DNA from: Pseudomonadota bacterium
GTDB lineage: Bacteria; Pseudomonadota; Gammaproteobacteria; Pseudomonadales; Azotimanducaceae
Direction of reading: 5' to 3'
Assembly: GCA_027622495.1 (NCBI GenBank)
Contig: JAQBYL010000212.1
Span: 1 to 7,055, forward strand
Length of the DNA stretch: 7,055 nucleotides
Below the pieces are notes generated by a model that saw nothing but the letters and a program-made list of their open reading frames with translations, was not told the DNA's origin and made no database searches. Each line of letters opens with the position of its first letter. The first letter of the stretch is position 1. This document shows, piece by piece, positions 1 to 6,558 of the stretch. A program made the translations under genes and the position numbers.

Positions 1-722
1 TGCACGCGATCGGTGAGGCGGGCGGCAAGCCAGTGCCGCCTTTGAATCTGGTGGGTGATTTCGGCGGCGGAGGCATGTTGCTTGCCTTCGGTATTGTCGC
101 TGCGCTGTATGAGCGGAATGGATCCGGGAAGGGGCAGGTGGTCGATGCTGCCATGACCGACGGGTCTGCGCTTCTGATGAACGCGGTGTTCGGCATCATG
201 CAGACCGGGCAGTGGCGCGAGCGCGGGACTAACCTGTTGGATACCGGTTCGCACTTCTACAACACCTATGAAACAGCCGATGGCAAATACATCTCTATTG
301 GCTCCATCGAACCGCAGTTTTACGCCCTGCTGCTGGAAAAATCCGGCCTCGGCGCGAAACCCGACCTGCCAAAGCAGATGGCTCGCGCGGAATGGCCGCA
401 GTTGATCACCCAACTCACACAGATCTTCAAACAGAAAACCCGCGATGAATGGGATCAGATCATGCTGGGTACCGACATCTGTTATGCACCGGTTCTGGAT
501 TTTGCTGAGGCGCAGGCCAACGAGCACAACGCGGCAAGACAGACGTTTGTCGATGTGGATGGGGTCAAACAGGCAGCACCGGCGCCGCGTTTTGATCGCA
601 CACCACCACGCGTACCAGCAACCGCCGCCGCGCCCGGTGCACAGACCGATCAGATATTGAAAGCTGCCGGTTTTGCTGACGGTGAAATTGCCGCCCTTCG
701 CAAAACCGGCGCGGTCGCGTAA
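1..722 (+). CDS. CaiB/BaiF class III CoA transferase, alpha-methylacyl-CoA racemase-like (5' partial)
   Basis: The reading frame is open from the left edge (first full codon at base 3) to TAA at 720-722, giving about 239 residues of a family usually near 360-390, so roughly the N-terminal third lies outside. The visible part begins HAIGEAGGKPVPPLNLVGDF followed by GGGGM, a block typical of alpha-methylacyl-CoA racemases (AMACR/MCR) within the CaiB/BaiF fold. It continues with VVDAAMTDG, whose Asp (codon 159-161) corresponds to the catalytic Asp of the racemases, and with GSIEPQFY, which carries the conserved Glu. The catalytic His expected upstream is off the window. AMACR enzymes interconvert R and S 2-methylacyl-CoA thioesters in the cytoplasm; close relatives transfer CoA, so the exact reaction is inferred. 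It is followed 19 bp later by an epimerase-like gene and then by a TAXI-TRAP transporter, which suggests breakdown of an imported branched or 2-methyl acid. Confidence is high for the family and moderate for racemase activity. Confidence 0.92.
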   Translation, partial: HAIGEAGGKPVPPLNLVGDFGGGGMLLAFGIVAALYERNGSGKGQVVDAAMTDGSALLMNAVFGIMQTGQWRERGTNLLDTGSHFYNTYETADGKYISIGSIEPQFYALLLEKSGLGAKPDLPKQMARAEWPQLITQLTQIFKQKTRDEWDQIMLGTDICYAPVLDFAEAQANEHNAARQTFVDVDGVKQAAPAPRFDRTPPRVPATAAAPGAQTDQILKAAGFADGEIAALRKTGAVA

Positions 723-727
723 CCCGA

Positions 728-735
728 AAGGAGAG
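728..735 (+). promoter_or_regulatory. Strong Shine-Dalgarno for the VOC gene
   Basis: AAGGAGAG lies in the 19 bp spacer after the CoA-transferase stop codon, with its AGGAG core 8 nt before the ATG at 742. It fixes that start and is the best ribosome site on the + strand here. There is no room for a separate promoter, so the gene is probably read from the upstream transcript. Confidence 0.8.
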
Positions 736-741
736 TAAAAC

Positions 742-1194
742 ATGACCGAGCCTATCGGGCGTTTTGATCACATTGGTATCGCCGTGCACAGCATCGAGCA
801 GGCGCGGAAGTTTTATGAGGGTGTGCTGGGGGCGAAATTCCGACTGATCAGCGACAACCCATCCGGTGACTTCCGTGTTGGTCTGTTTGATCTGCACAAT
901 TTCTGTTTCGAACTGCTGGAGCCACTGAACAAGGATGGTTTCCTTGCGCGCTACCTCGAGAAGTATGGCGAAGGTGTTCATCACATCACACTGCAGACAC
1001 CAGACCTGAAAGAAAAGGTCGTCGCAATGGAGCGCGATGGGGTCAGAATCGTTGACAAGCACCTCGACAACCCGGCCTTCCTTGACGCGTTCATCTCACC
1101 CAAGAGCGCACACGGTGTGCTGTTTCAATTAGGTCAAACACCGGGACCGTTAAACAATCCGCCTTACTGGGAGCAGGACCAGGCTGAACCCTAG
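742..1194 (+). CDS. VOC superfamily protein, methylmalonyl-CoA epimerase/glyoxalase-like
   Basis: The 150-residue protein has the two beta-alpha-beta-beta-beta modules of the vicinal oxygen chelate fold. Module 1 starts with FDHIGIAVHSIEQARKFYEG (residues 8-27) and module 2 with GEGVHHITLQTPDL (about 77-90). Probable metal ligands are His10, Glu57 (in CFELLEP), His80 or His81, and a fourth position in GVLFQL where residue 129 is Gln; in characterised methylmalonyl-CoA epimerases this position is Glu. Length and N-terminal pattern fit that epimerase group, and the neighbouring AMACR-like gene makes an acyl-CoA substrate plausible. The Gln and the Pro-rich tail (TPGPLNNPPYW) argue for a different substrate, so a lyase or isomerase on another CoA ester or a small aldehyde adduct remains possible. 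It is cytoplasmic, with no signal peptide. The start is set by a strong ribosome site 8 nt upstream. The family is sure; the reaction is not. Confidence 0.88.
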   Translation: MTEPIGRFDHIGIAVHSIEQARKFYEGVLGAKFRLISDNPSGDFRVGLFDLHNFCFELLEPLNKDGFLARYLEKYGEGVHHITLQTPDLKEKVVAMERDGVRIVDKHLDNPAFLDAFISPKSAHGVLFQLGQTPGPLNNPPYWEQDQAEP

Positions 1195-1223
1195 CTTAGC
1201 TGCCTGTACGGATCGCAGCGAAG

Positions 1224-2228
1224 GTGAGCCGCAGGCGATGGATTGGCTGGTTAGTTCTGGGTGTTTGTGTCTGGATTCCTGTTGAAGCGCAAGAGAGTCG
1301 CACGCTTGCTATTGCCACAGGTGGCACCGGCGGAATGTACTATCCATTTGGCGGCGGCCTGGCCTCCATCTGGTCGAAATCTCTTGCCGGTGTAAACGTC
1401 AAAGCCGAGGTAACCGGTGGGTCGCTGATCAATGTCATTCAGGTCGCCCGTAACGAAAGCGACCTGGGGATTGCGATGGCCGATGTGGTCACCGACGGCT
1501 ATCTCGGACGAGGCCGCTTTCCCGCGCCACTGGATTTGCGGGTGCTGTTTGCTGCCTACCCGAACATCGTGCACATCATGACGCTTGAAGGTTCGGATAT
1601 CACGAGCGTTGCCGATCTCGCGGGCAAGCGGGTGTCTTTGGGGGCTGCAGGTTCTGGCACCGCGATCGCCGCTGAAAACATATTTGCTGCCCTGAGTGTG
1701 CCGCTCGACTCGTTCCAGGATCAGTACCTTGATTTCAACGACACCGTAAGTGCATTGAAGGATGGCACCATAGATGCCGGTTTCATTGTCGGTGGCCTGG
1801 GTATCTCGGCGGTCATGGAACTCTCGGTAACGCGAGCGATGAAGCTCATTGATCTGACCCCCGGTGAACTTGAAAAGGTCACAGCAGCGGTACCTGTGTA
1901 TGCGCCCATCGAAATCCCCGCCGGTCTCTATCGGGGGATTGACAAGCCTGTAGCCGGGCTCGGCATCTGGAGTGTTGTGATTGTCGGTGCTGACATGCCT
2001 GAGGACCTTGCCTACGGTTTGAGCTGCACGACATTTCAGAGTCTCGATGCGCTGATGAAGGTCGCCCAGGTTGCCCGCTACACCACACCCGCCAATGTTT
2101 ATGAACTCAACGCAGTCCCACTTCATGCTGGCACGGCGCGGTACCTGAAAGAGGCGGAAGTGGCGAGACAGGCAGGGGAACCACTGCCGGTCTGCGATCG
2201 CGCCGCTGCGCAAAAGGCTGCAGATTGA
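1224..2228 (+). CDS. TAXI family TRAP transporter solute-binding protein
   Basis: This 334-residue protein is the periplasmic receptor of a TRAP transporter. Residues 1-22 form a signal peptide: an MSRRR positive end, a hydrophobic core, and a likely cut after VEA22. The mature part carries the TAXI blocks ATGGTGGMYYPFGGGLA (31-47), TGGSLINVIQ with LGIAMADV (64-88), VSLGAAGSGTAIAAENIF (137-154), GTIDAGFIVGG (181-191), IPAGLYRGI (231-239) and VPLHAGTARYLKEA (298-311). TAXI receptors bind small organic acids or amino acids such as glutamate; this substrate is unknown. GTG at 1224 is the only reasonable start, because an in-frame TAG lies at 1197-1199 and no ATG or other GTG falls between. Its ribosome site is weak (GAAGG touches the start codon). 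The stop is 1 bp before the permease ATG, so the two are translationally coupled. The 29 bp spacer before it suggests the same transcript as the acyl-CoA genes. Confidence 0.95.
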   Translation: MSRRRWIGWLVLGVCVWIPVEAQESRTLAIATGGTGGMYYPFGGGLASIWSKSLAGVNVKAEVTGGSLINVIQVARNESDLGIAMADVVTDGYLGRGRFPAPLDLRVLFAAYPNIVHIMTLEGSDITSVADLAGKRVSLGAAGSGTAIAAENIFAALSVPLDSFQDQYLDFNDTVSALKDGTIDAGFIVGGLGISAVMELSVTRAMKLIDLTPGELEKVTAAVPVYAPIEIPAGLYRGIDKPVAGLGIWSVVIVGADMPEDLAYGLSCTTFQSLDALMKVAQVARYTTPANVYELNAVPLHAGTARYLKEAEVARQAGEPLPVCDRAAAQKAAD

Positions 2229-2229
2229 G

Positions 2230-4095
2230 ATGAAGCCGCAGCAGGTTCTGGTAGTTGCAGCGGTTGCTCTGTCGCTCTATCAGTTGTGGCAGCCGGTTGC
2301 CGGTTTTGTTCCTGCAGCCTGGATGCCGTTTGAGGCTATTCTGGGATTGCAGCCGGCTACCTATTTCCGGCCGGTTCATCTCGGTTGGATCCTTGCCCTG
2401 GGGTTCATTGCTTATCCGTTGGGCAAGGCCCCCTTTGTACGCCTGTTGGATTGGCTTGCCGCGCTGCTGGCAGTGTGGGCGAGCTATCGCATCGTTGCCT
2501 TTGACTACCAGTCTATCGATCACCTGCTGCATGGCCTTGCCACCCCCGACCTGATCGCCGGTGTTGCCATCCTGCTCCTCACGCTGGAAGTTGCGCGCCG
2601 GACGGTGGGTCTGACCATGCTGGTTATCGGGTGTGTGTTCATTGCCTATTCTGCCTACGGCTATCTGCTGCCCGATGTGCTGGCGAACCGCGGTTTTTCC
2701 ATCGAGCGAATTGTACGCTTTCAGGTCTTCACCGGGTCTGGTCTGTACGGCACACCCATCGGTATCGCGGGAGGCGCCGTCTTCATGTTTGTGTTGTTCG
2801 GCGCGTTACTGAAGGCAACCGGTGCCGGTCAGGTATTGATTGACCTTGCGTTTGCCGCTGCCGGGCGCTATCGCGGCGGACCAGCCAAAGCCAGTGTGCT
2901 CGCATCGGCCGCCATGGGATCGATCTCCGGTTCAGCGATTGCCAACACGGTGACCACCGGGTCGATCACCATTCCGATGATGAAGGATTTAGGCTACAGC
3001 GCAGACGAAGCAGCAGGGATTGAAGCATCCGCATCGACCGGCGGGCAGATCATGCCACCAATCATGGGCGCTGGTGCGTTTGTGATGGCGGACTTTACCG
3101 GCACTGCGTACGCAGACATTGTGTGGATGTCTCTGGTCCCGGCTTTGCTCTACTTCACATCGGTCATGCTCTACGTTCATGTCCTCGCCTGCAAACATGG
3201 TATTGCGGCCTCTCCTTCAACCCCTGCTGTACTGGGTGTGCTGATTGAGGGCGCTCACTTTCTGCTGCCGATTGCATTGATAACTGCTCTGCTTATCACT
3301 AACTACTCGCCGGTTCTGGTTGGCAGTGCCGGGTGTCTTGCAGTTGTTGTGGCAGCCATGTTGCGCACCCATACGCGGATCGGGTTCAGGGTGCTGGCCA
3401 CTGCGCTCAAAGACGGTGCGTTGATGGCGGTTCCTATATCAGCTGCCTGTGCGGTTGCCGGTGTGGTTGTCGGGGTGATCGGCCAGACGGGCATCGGGTT
3501 GCAGTTCACCGAGTCGGTGGTTGATCTGGCGGGTGAGCGGCTCTGGTTAGCTCTTGGCCTGGTTGCCCTGGCGGCCCTGGTTTTAGGGATGGGTCTTCCG
3601 GCCACGGCCGCTTATATCGTTCTGGCTGTAATGGCAGGTCCTGCGTTACAGGAAATGGGTATTACGCTGATTGTTGCGCACATGGTGATCTTCTGGCTCT
3701 CGCAGACCTCCAACATCACGCCGCCCATCGCGCTGGCTGCGTTTGCCGCTGCCGGTATTGCCGGAGCAAAACCCATGTCGGCGGCTATGCGATCGTTCAG
3801 GTTCTCGAACGGTTTTTTTGTGATCCCGCTGATGATGGTCTATAGCCCGCTGCTTCTGGTAGCTGACACGCAGTGGTCAGAGGTTCTTCTCGCTGGTGGG
3901 GTAACCTTCGCGCTGATCGTGATGATTGCGGTTGCTCTCGAAGGCTATCTGTTCGTGACCGCGTCAACGTGGCTGCGGCTGCTGAGTGTTTCGGCAGCCG
4001 CCCTTCTTGTTTATGACGACCCAGCTTTACGTGCGCTGGGTACGGTCCTCGCCGTTCTGATTGTGCTTCTGAACTTCCGTTTGTCGCGGAAGTAA
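2230..4095 (+). CDS. TRAP transporter permease, fused small and large subunits (4TM/12TM type)
   Basis: The 621-residue, very hydrophobic inner-membrane protein is the permease partner of the TAXI receptor just upstream; it drives solute uptake with an ion gradient (known for the family). The N-terminal part (about 1-150, helices near 50-66, 73-92, 107-120 and 126-146) is the small-subunit-like region. The rest is DctM-like with the repeated signature loops MGSISGSAIANT (229-240), SASTGGQIMPPIMGAG (267-282), LGMGLPATAAYIVLA (452-466) and SQTSNITPPIALAAFAAAGI (491-510), which form the two halves of the transport site. The last about 80 residues are extra hydrophobic helices common in TAXI-linked fused permeases. 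At 621 residues it is at the short end for fused permeases but shows no gap. ATG at 2230 follows the receptor stop by one base; AAAGG at 2213-2217 is a weak, distant ribosome site, so reinitiation is likely. Confidence 0.96.
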   Translation: MKPQQVLVVAAVALSLYQLWQPVAGFVPAAWMPFEAILGLQPATYFRPVHLGWILALGFIAYPLGKAPFVRLLDWLAALLAVWASYRIVAFDYQSIDHLLHGLATPDLIAGVAILLLTLEVARRTVGLTMLVIGCVFIAYSAYGYLLPDVLANRGFSIERIVRFQVFTGSGLYGTPIGIAGGAVFMFVLFGALLKATGAGQVLIDLAFAAAGRYRGGPAKASVLASAAMGSISGSAIANTVTTGSITIPMMKDLGYSADEAAGIEASASTGGQIMPPIMGAGAFVMADFTGTAYADIVWMSLVPALLYFTSVMLYVHVLACKHGIAASPSTPAVLGVLIEGAHFLLPIALITALLITNYSPVLVGSAGCLAVVVAAMLRTHTRIGFRVLATALKDGALMAVPISAACAVAGVVVGVIGQTGIGLQFTESVVDLAGERLWLALGLVALAALVLGMGLPATAAYIVLAVMAGPALQEMGITLIVAHMVIFWLSQTSNITPPIALAAFAAAGIAGAKPMSAAMRSFRFSNGFFVIPLMMVYSPLLLVADTQWSEVLLAGGVTFALIVMIAVALEGYLFVTASTWLRLLSVSAAALLVYDDPALRALGTVLAVLIVLLNFRLSRK

Positions 4096-4108
4096 CCATG
4101 CAAAACAG

Positions 4109-4417
4109 TTACCAGCTGTGGCGAGCCCGACGCGAATAACCAGTCAGGCGCGGCTTCAGTTGGCGCTCAGGCAGGTACATTTTGGCCACACTTGGGCGGT
4201 CGGTAGAAGTGTTTGGCGCGATCTGCCCGGGGACGTCCATGGAATTGGTGTGCTCAACCTCAACAAACTGATCGCGGGATTCTGCCGGTGCCAGGTGCGC
4301 ACTGGTGAAGTGCACTCGGCCTTTGGCGTCGACCCAGCTAACGATATCGTCAGCAAGGGCTGTACCCGCGCATGTAAGCGACATCGCGGCAGCCAGCACT
4401 AAAGTCATTCTCTTCAT
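4109..4417 (-). CDS. Small exported DUF4124-like protein
   Basis: The 102-residue product starts MKRMTLVLAAAMSLTCAGTA and has a clear signal peptide, with a likely cut after ALA22, so it is predicted to be periplasmic. Residues about 25-50 (SWVDAKGRVHFTSAHLAPAE) resemble the DUF4124 domain, whose usual core is a Y-x-WVDxxGxxHYSD strand pattern; that domain is of unknown function and common in gammaproteobacteria. The remaining C-terminal half is polar, ends in a basic tail (SRRARHSW) and shows no further motif. ATG at 4415-4417 is preceded by a G-rich run (GGGGGG) that may serve as a ribosome site; the second Met at residue 4 is less likely because it would trim the basic signal-peptide end. 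It converges on the TRAP permease with 13 bp between stops and has a Crp-like palindrome about 40 bp upstream. Domain assignment is moderate. Confidence 0.75.
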   Translation of the reverse strand: MKRMTLVLAAAMSLTCAGTALADDIVSWVDAKGRVHFTSAHLAPAESRDQFVEVEHTNSMDVPGQIAPNTSTDRPSVAKMYLPERQLKPRLTGYSRRARHSW

Positions 4418-4454
4418 GTTCTACCCCCCGGTAAACAAGTCGTGTGTAGAGTTG

Positions 4455-4476
4455 AAATGTGAAGTTGATCACAAGT
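4455..4476. promoter_or_regulatory. Crp/Vfr-like binding palindrome
   Basis: TGTGAAGTTGATCACA (4458-4473) is a perfect TGTGA-N6-TCACA inverted repeat, and the AAA before it matches the flank of the Crp consensus. Its centre (4465.5) is 48 bp upstream of the DUF4124 ATG on the - strand. I see no convincing -10 box at the spacing expected for class II activation. On the - strand a poor TTGTGA-N18-TCTACA pair overlaps the site, which would fit repression as well. The left-hand ORF's stop codon (4469-4471) falls inside the palindrome. Confidence 0.6.
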
Positions 4477-4837
4477 TTGCCTGATCTGATGAATCTTTCA
4501 ATGAGGCAAATATTTCAACATGTAAGCTTGATGTGAGAGAGGTTAGTGCCCGTCGCTGCGGAAGGTCTGCCGGTCCGGGTGGCGGGGCACCGACCTGCGC
4601 GTGCAGCGCGTAAGCCCCATGTTGATCTAAATGACGCCGTTTGGGACTGGCTGCCGCAACAAGCAGATACACGCCATCATCGGCGAAGATGGGGCACACC
4701 GGTGCAATACTGGGTAAACCCTCTGCATTTACGGTAGCCAGCAGCCCGACCTCACCCTGTTCGGGATGGTAAAGATGTTTCAGGCCGGTTTGGGCAAGTT
4801 TGGGTGCTGATGCCGCGAACTGTTTCCATGTGATCAT
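4469..4837 (-). pseudogene. Truncated pyridoxamine 5'-phosphate oxidase-like (FMN split-barrel) ORF
   Basis: This ORF encodes 122 residues. Residues 1-80 match the start of a PNPOx-like flavin split-barrel family: TWKQFAASAPKLAQTGL, GLLATVNAEGLPSIAPVCPI (31-50), DDGVYLLVAAASPKRRHLD (53-71) and YALHA (76-80). In relatives the YALHA strand is followed by an acidic DDEEF-type segment and a GRA strand; here residues 81-122 (QVGAPPPGPADLPQRR onward) look like nothing in the family, and the other two frames through 4480-4597 do not restore it. The last part is AT-rich compared with its neighbours, as expected of spacer DNA. So the gene seems to have lost its C-terminal half, probably by deletion, and its frame now runs out by chance to a TGA in the Crp-like site. 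The start at 4837 has AAAAAGGGG about 10 nt upstream. It lies 26 bp downstream of the patatin gene. A functional short protein cannot be excluded. Confidence 0.6.
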
Positions 4838-4863
4838 TGCCGTAACGCCCCTTTTTTATTACG

Positions 4864-5952
4864 TCAGGAAAAAAACTTCTCCAGTGCGGGTCGCTGCTTG
4901 AGACCGTCGCGATAACCCAGATCCATCAGCGCGCGGGTAAAACCGCCATCGAACAGCAGGTAGCTGGGCAGACGCCATTCGTGGCCCCATCCACCCACCG
5001 TGCGAAGCAGCAGTCGCAGGCCGCGGGGCAGGGCAAGGGAAAAGCGTGCGGCGATCACGCGCAGATCTTCGGATGGCCGGATCACCATGACGTCGATCTG
5101 GCGGCGGCCAGAACGTCGACGTCGCCAGCGTGGAATCAGATTGAGCATATGGTTGAGTTGCTGCATGCGTTCGAGGTCGGTGTTGAGGTTCTCGGAGAAC
5201 ATCGACTCGAGGGTGTAGCCGCCGATCTCACCCATTGACGGAGGATGCAGCGCGTCTGCAGGGTCGGATGGAGTTTCGTTGCGAACGCCGATCACCAGGA
5301 TTCGATCGGCGCCCAGGTTAATTGCCGGGCTCAACGGTGCCGTCATCCGCAATGAACCATCCACGTAGTACTGGCCATCGATCTCTTCAGCAGGGAACAG
5401 CATCGGCAGGGCCGATGACGCCATCACATGCGATGTGGAGAGGGTGGCCAGAACACCATCGCGGCGATCGTGGTGCCATGTTGTAGAGTCGGAATCGGCC
5501 TGTAGAAAGGTGGTGGCCTCACCGGTTGAGTAGTTAGACGCGGAGATGGCCAGACCTTTGATCAGACCGGACCGGATACTCTGCTCGAGACCCGCAGGGT
5601 TGATGTGACTATCGATAAGGCTTCGCAGAGGTGTGTTGTCCAGAAGCGACGATGCTGATCCGTTCTTGCGCGAGATCAGACCCTGGAATACCCCGTAGTC
5701 CACCAGAAAGACCTTTTCCGGTTTCAGGTTGCCCCATAGCGCTTCCAGTTGTTCGACAGCATCACCGAAACTGGCGGCGTTCTGCGCCACGGCGATTGCG
5801 TTGATGGCACCGGCGGAAATACCTGAGATGGCGGTAAAAGGCAGTCGATCCTCATCCAGCACCGCTGCAATGGCCTTCAGGACACCTACCTGATAGGCGG
5901 CTCTGGCACCACCGCCGGGTAGAATCAGACCTGGACTACCACTGAACTGCAT
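4864..5952 (-). CDS. Patatin-like phospholipase family protein
   Basis: The 362-residue protein has all patatin landmarks: the oxyanion-hole loop PGGGAR (12-17), the nucleophile elbow GISAG with Ser46 (44-48), the ASSALPMLFP block (178-187) and the catalytic Asp198 in VDGS (197-200). These enzymes use a Ser-Asp dyad to release fatty acids from phospholipids or other acyl lipids. No signal peptide or clear membrane helix is seen, so it is probably cytoplasmic or peripheral; a very basic stretch PRWRRRRSGRRQ (274-285) could touch acidic lipids. The C-terminal about 160 residues beyond the Asp (including EDLRVIAARF and GGFTRALMDLGYRDG) form the helical extension of this bacterial subgroup. ATG at 5952 puts the oxyanion loop near the N-terminus, as usual. 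It lies 9 bp after the PNPOx-fold gene's stop with no clear ribosome site of its own, which suggests translational coupling. The substrate is unknown. Confidence 0.94.
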   Translation of the reverse strand: MQFSGSPGLILPGGGARAAYQVGVLKAIAAVLDEDRLPFTAISGISAGAINAIAVAQNAASFGDAVEQLEALWGNLKPEKVFLVDYGVFQGLISRKNGSASSLLDNTPLRSLIDSHINPAGLEQSIRSGLIKGLAISASNYSTGEATTFLQADSDSTTWHHDRRDGVLATLSTSHVMASSALPMLFPAEEIDGQYYVDGSLRMTAPLSPAINLGADRILVIGVRNETPSDPADALHPPSMGEIGGYTLESMFSENLNTDLERMQQLNHMLNLIPRWRRRRSGRRQIDVMVIRPSEDLRVIAARFSLALPRGLRLLLRTVGGWGHEWRLPSYLLFDGGFTRALMDLGYRDGLKQRPALEKFFS

Positions 5953-5961
5953 GAGCGTTCG

Positions 5962-6504
5962 CTACTCAAGAATCCGCGTGGGTGCGCCATCGAGGCTTAG
6001 CGTATTGCGATCCTGCCAGTATTCCTCAATACCCTGAGATCCCTTCTTTTCATTCCAGCGGGTCAGAGCTTGCCGGTCTTCCTGATATTCATATAAGGGC
6101 ACCGCATATCCGCATGAAGTCTGGACCAGATCGATATCCACCACGTAATACTGGCGAGCGCCCAGTGGTGGCGCAATCAGCTGAGCGAGATCAGACCACT
6201 CCTGATCGCGGGGGTGAATGGTGCGGGCGCTACCGTAGATCCGCAGGATCTGGGGTGGGCCTTCGAAGGCACACCACATGAGTGTCATGCGGTTTTGATC
6301 GAGCAGATGGGCGGCGGTTTCGTTGCCGCTGCCTGTGAGGTTCAGCCAGACAAGCTGCGCCGGTGAGAGGATTTTCAGGCAATCGTGGCCTTTGGGTGAG
6401 ACGTTTACCCGACCGTCGCGTGAAGCGCTGCCGACAAAGAACATTTTCTGTTGCTTGATAAAACTGATGTGGGTCTCACCCAGCCGATCGAATTGCTCTG
6501 CCAC
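5962..6504 (-). CDS. Pyridoxamine 5'-phosphate oxidase family (FMN split-barrel) protein
   Basis: The 180-residue protein belongs to the PNPOx-like split-barrel flavoprotein superfamily. Visible blocks are FVGSASRDGRVNVSPKG (23-39), a strand plus helix LNLTGSGNETAAHL (54-67) of the usual flavin phosphate side, RIYGSAR (88-94), and the subgroup's C-terminal signature SCGYAVPLYEYQEDR (130-144) with SLDGAPTR (170-177). Members bind FMN or F420-like cofactors or haem-related ligands; most are unassigned, and this is not the vitamin B6 enzyme PdxH. The start is GTG (6502-6504), supported by AAAGGGAGA at 6511-6519, 6 nt upstream. It is the first gene of a probable operon with the patatin gene (9 bp gap) and the truncated second split-barrel ORF. 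The family is sure; the role is unknown. Confidence 0.92.
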   Translation of the reverse strand: MAEQFDRLGETHISFIKQQKMFFVGSASRDGRVNVSPKGHDCLKILSPAQLVWLNLTGSGNETAAHLLDQNRMTLMWCAFEGPPQILRIYGSARTIHPRDQEWSDLAQLIAPPLGARQYYVVDIDLVQTSCGYAVPLYEYQEDRQALTRWNEKKGSQGIEEYWQDRNTLSLDGAPTRILE

Positions 6505-6529
6505 CTGAATTCTCCCTTTGCGTGCCCGT

Positions 6530-6558
6530 ATGATAGGCAGCCCGCGTTAGACGAGCAA
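6530..6558 (-). promoter_or_regulatory. Possible sigma70-type promoter for the PNPOx-patatin operon
   Basis: Read on the - strand, TTGCTC (6553-6558) and TATCAT (6530-6535) are separated by 17 bp; TATCAT matches 5 of 6 consensus bases, TTGCTC only the TTG. Transcription would begin near 6523, leaving a leader of about 20 nt that contains the AAAGGGAGA ribosome site. The 98 bp divergent spacer 6505-6602 must also hold the selO promoter, but I find no convincing + strand pair in it. Confidence 0.4.

Noticed and set aside
565..1062. A 165-codon - strand frame across the CoA-transferase/VOC junction
   Set aside because: It overlaps two well supported genes and their strong ribosome site; its translation shows no recognisable domain.
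1257..1271. Possible lipobox ending at Cys15 in the TAXI receptor signal peptide
   Set aside because: The residues before the Cys are L-G-V and hydrophobic sequence continues after it; the VEA site at residue 22 is a better signal peptidase I cut.
1251..2213. A 320-codon open frame on the - strand opposite the TAXI receptor gene
   Set aside because: The + strand product has a signal peptide and all TAXI motifs; the antisense translation is rich in Arg, His and Cys with no family pattern, as expected from a G+C-rich shadow frame.
4118..4402. A 94-codon + strand frame opposite the DUF4124 gene
   Set aside because: The - strand product has a signal peptide and a DUF4124-like core; the + strand product has neither a motif nor a good ribosome site.
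4841..4863. CGTAA/TTACG inverted repeat around a C4T6 run between the patatin gene and the truncated ORF
   Set aside because: A 5 bp stem with a 13 nt loop and the T run inside the loop is too weak for an intrinsic terminator; on the transcribed - strand the A-G run is better explained as the ribosome site of the downstream ORF.
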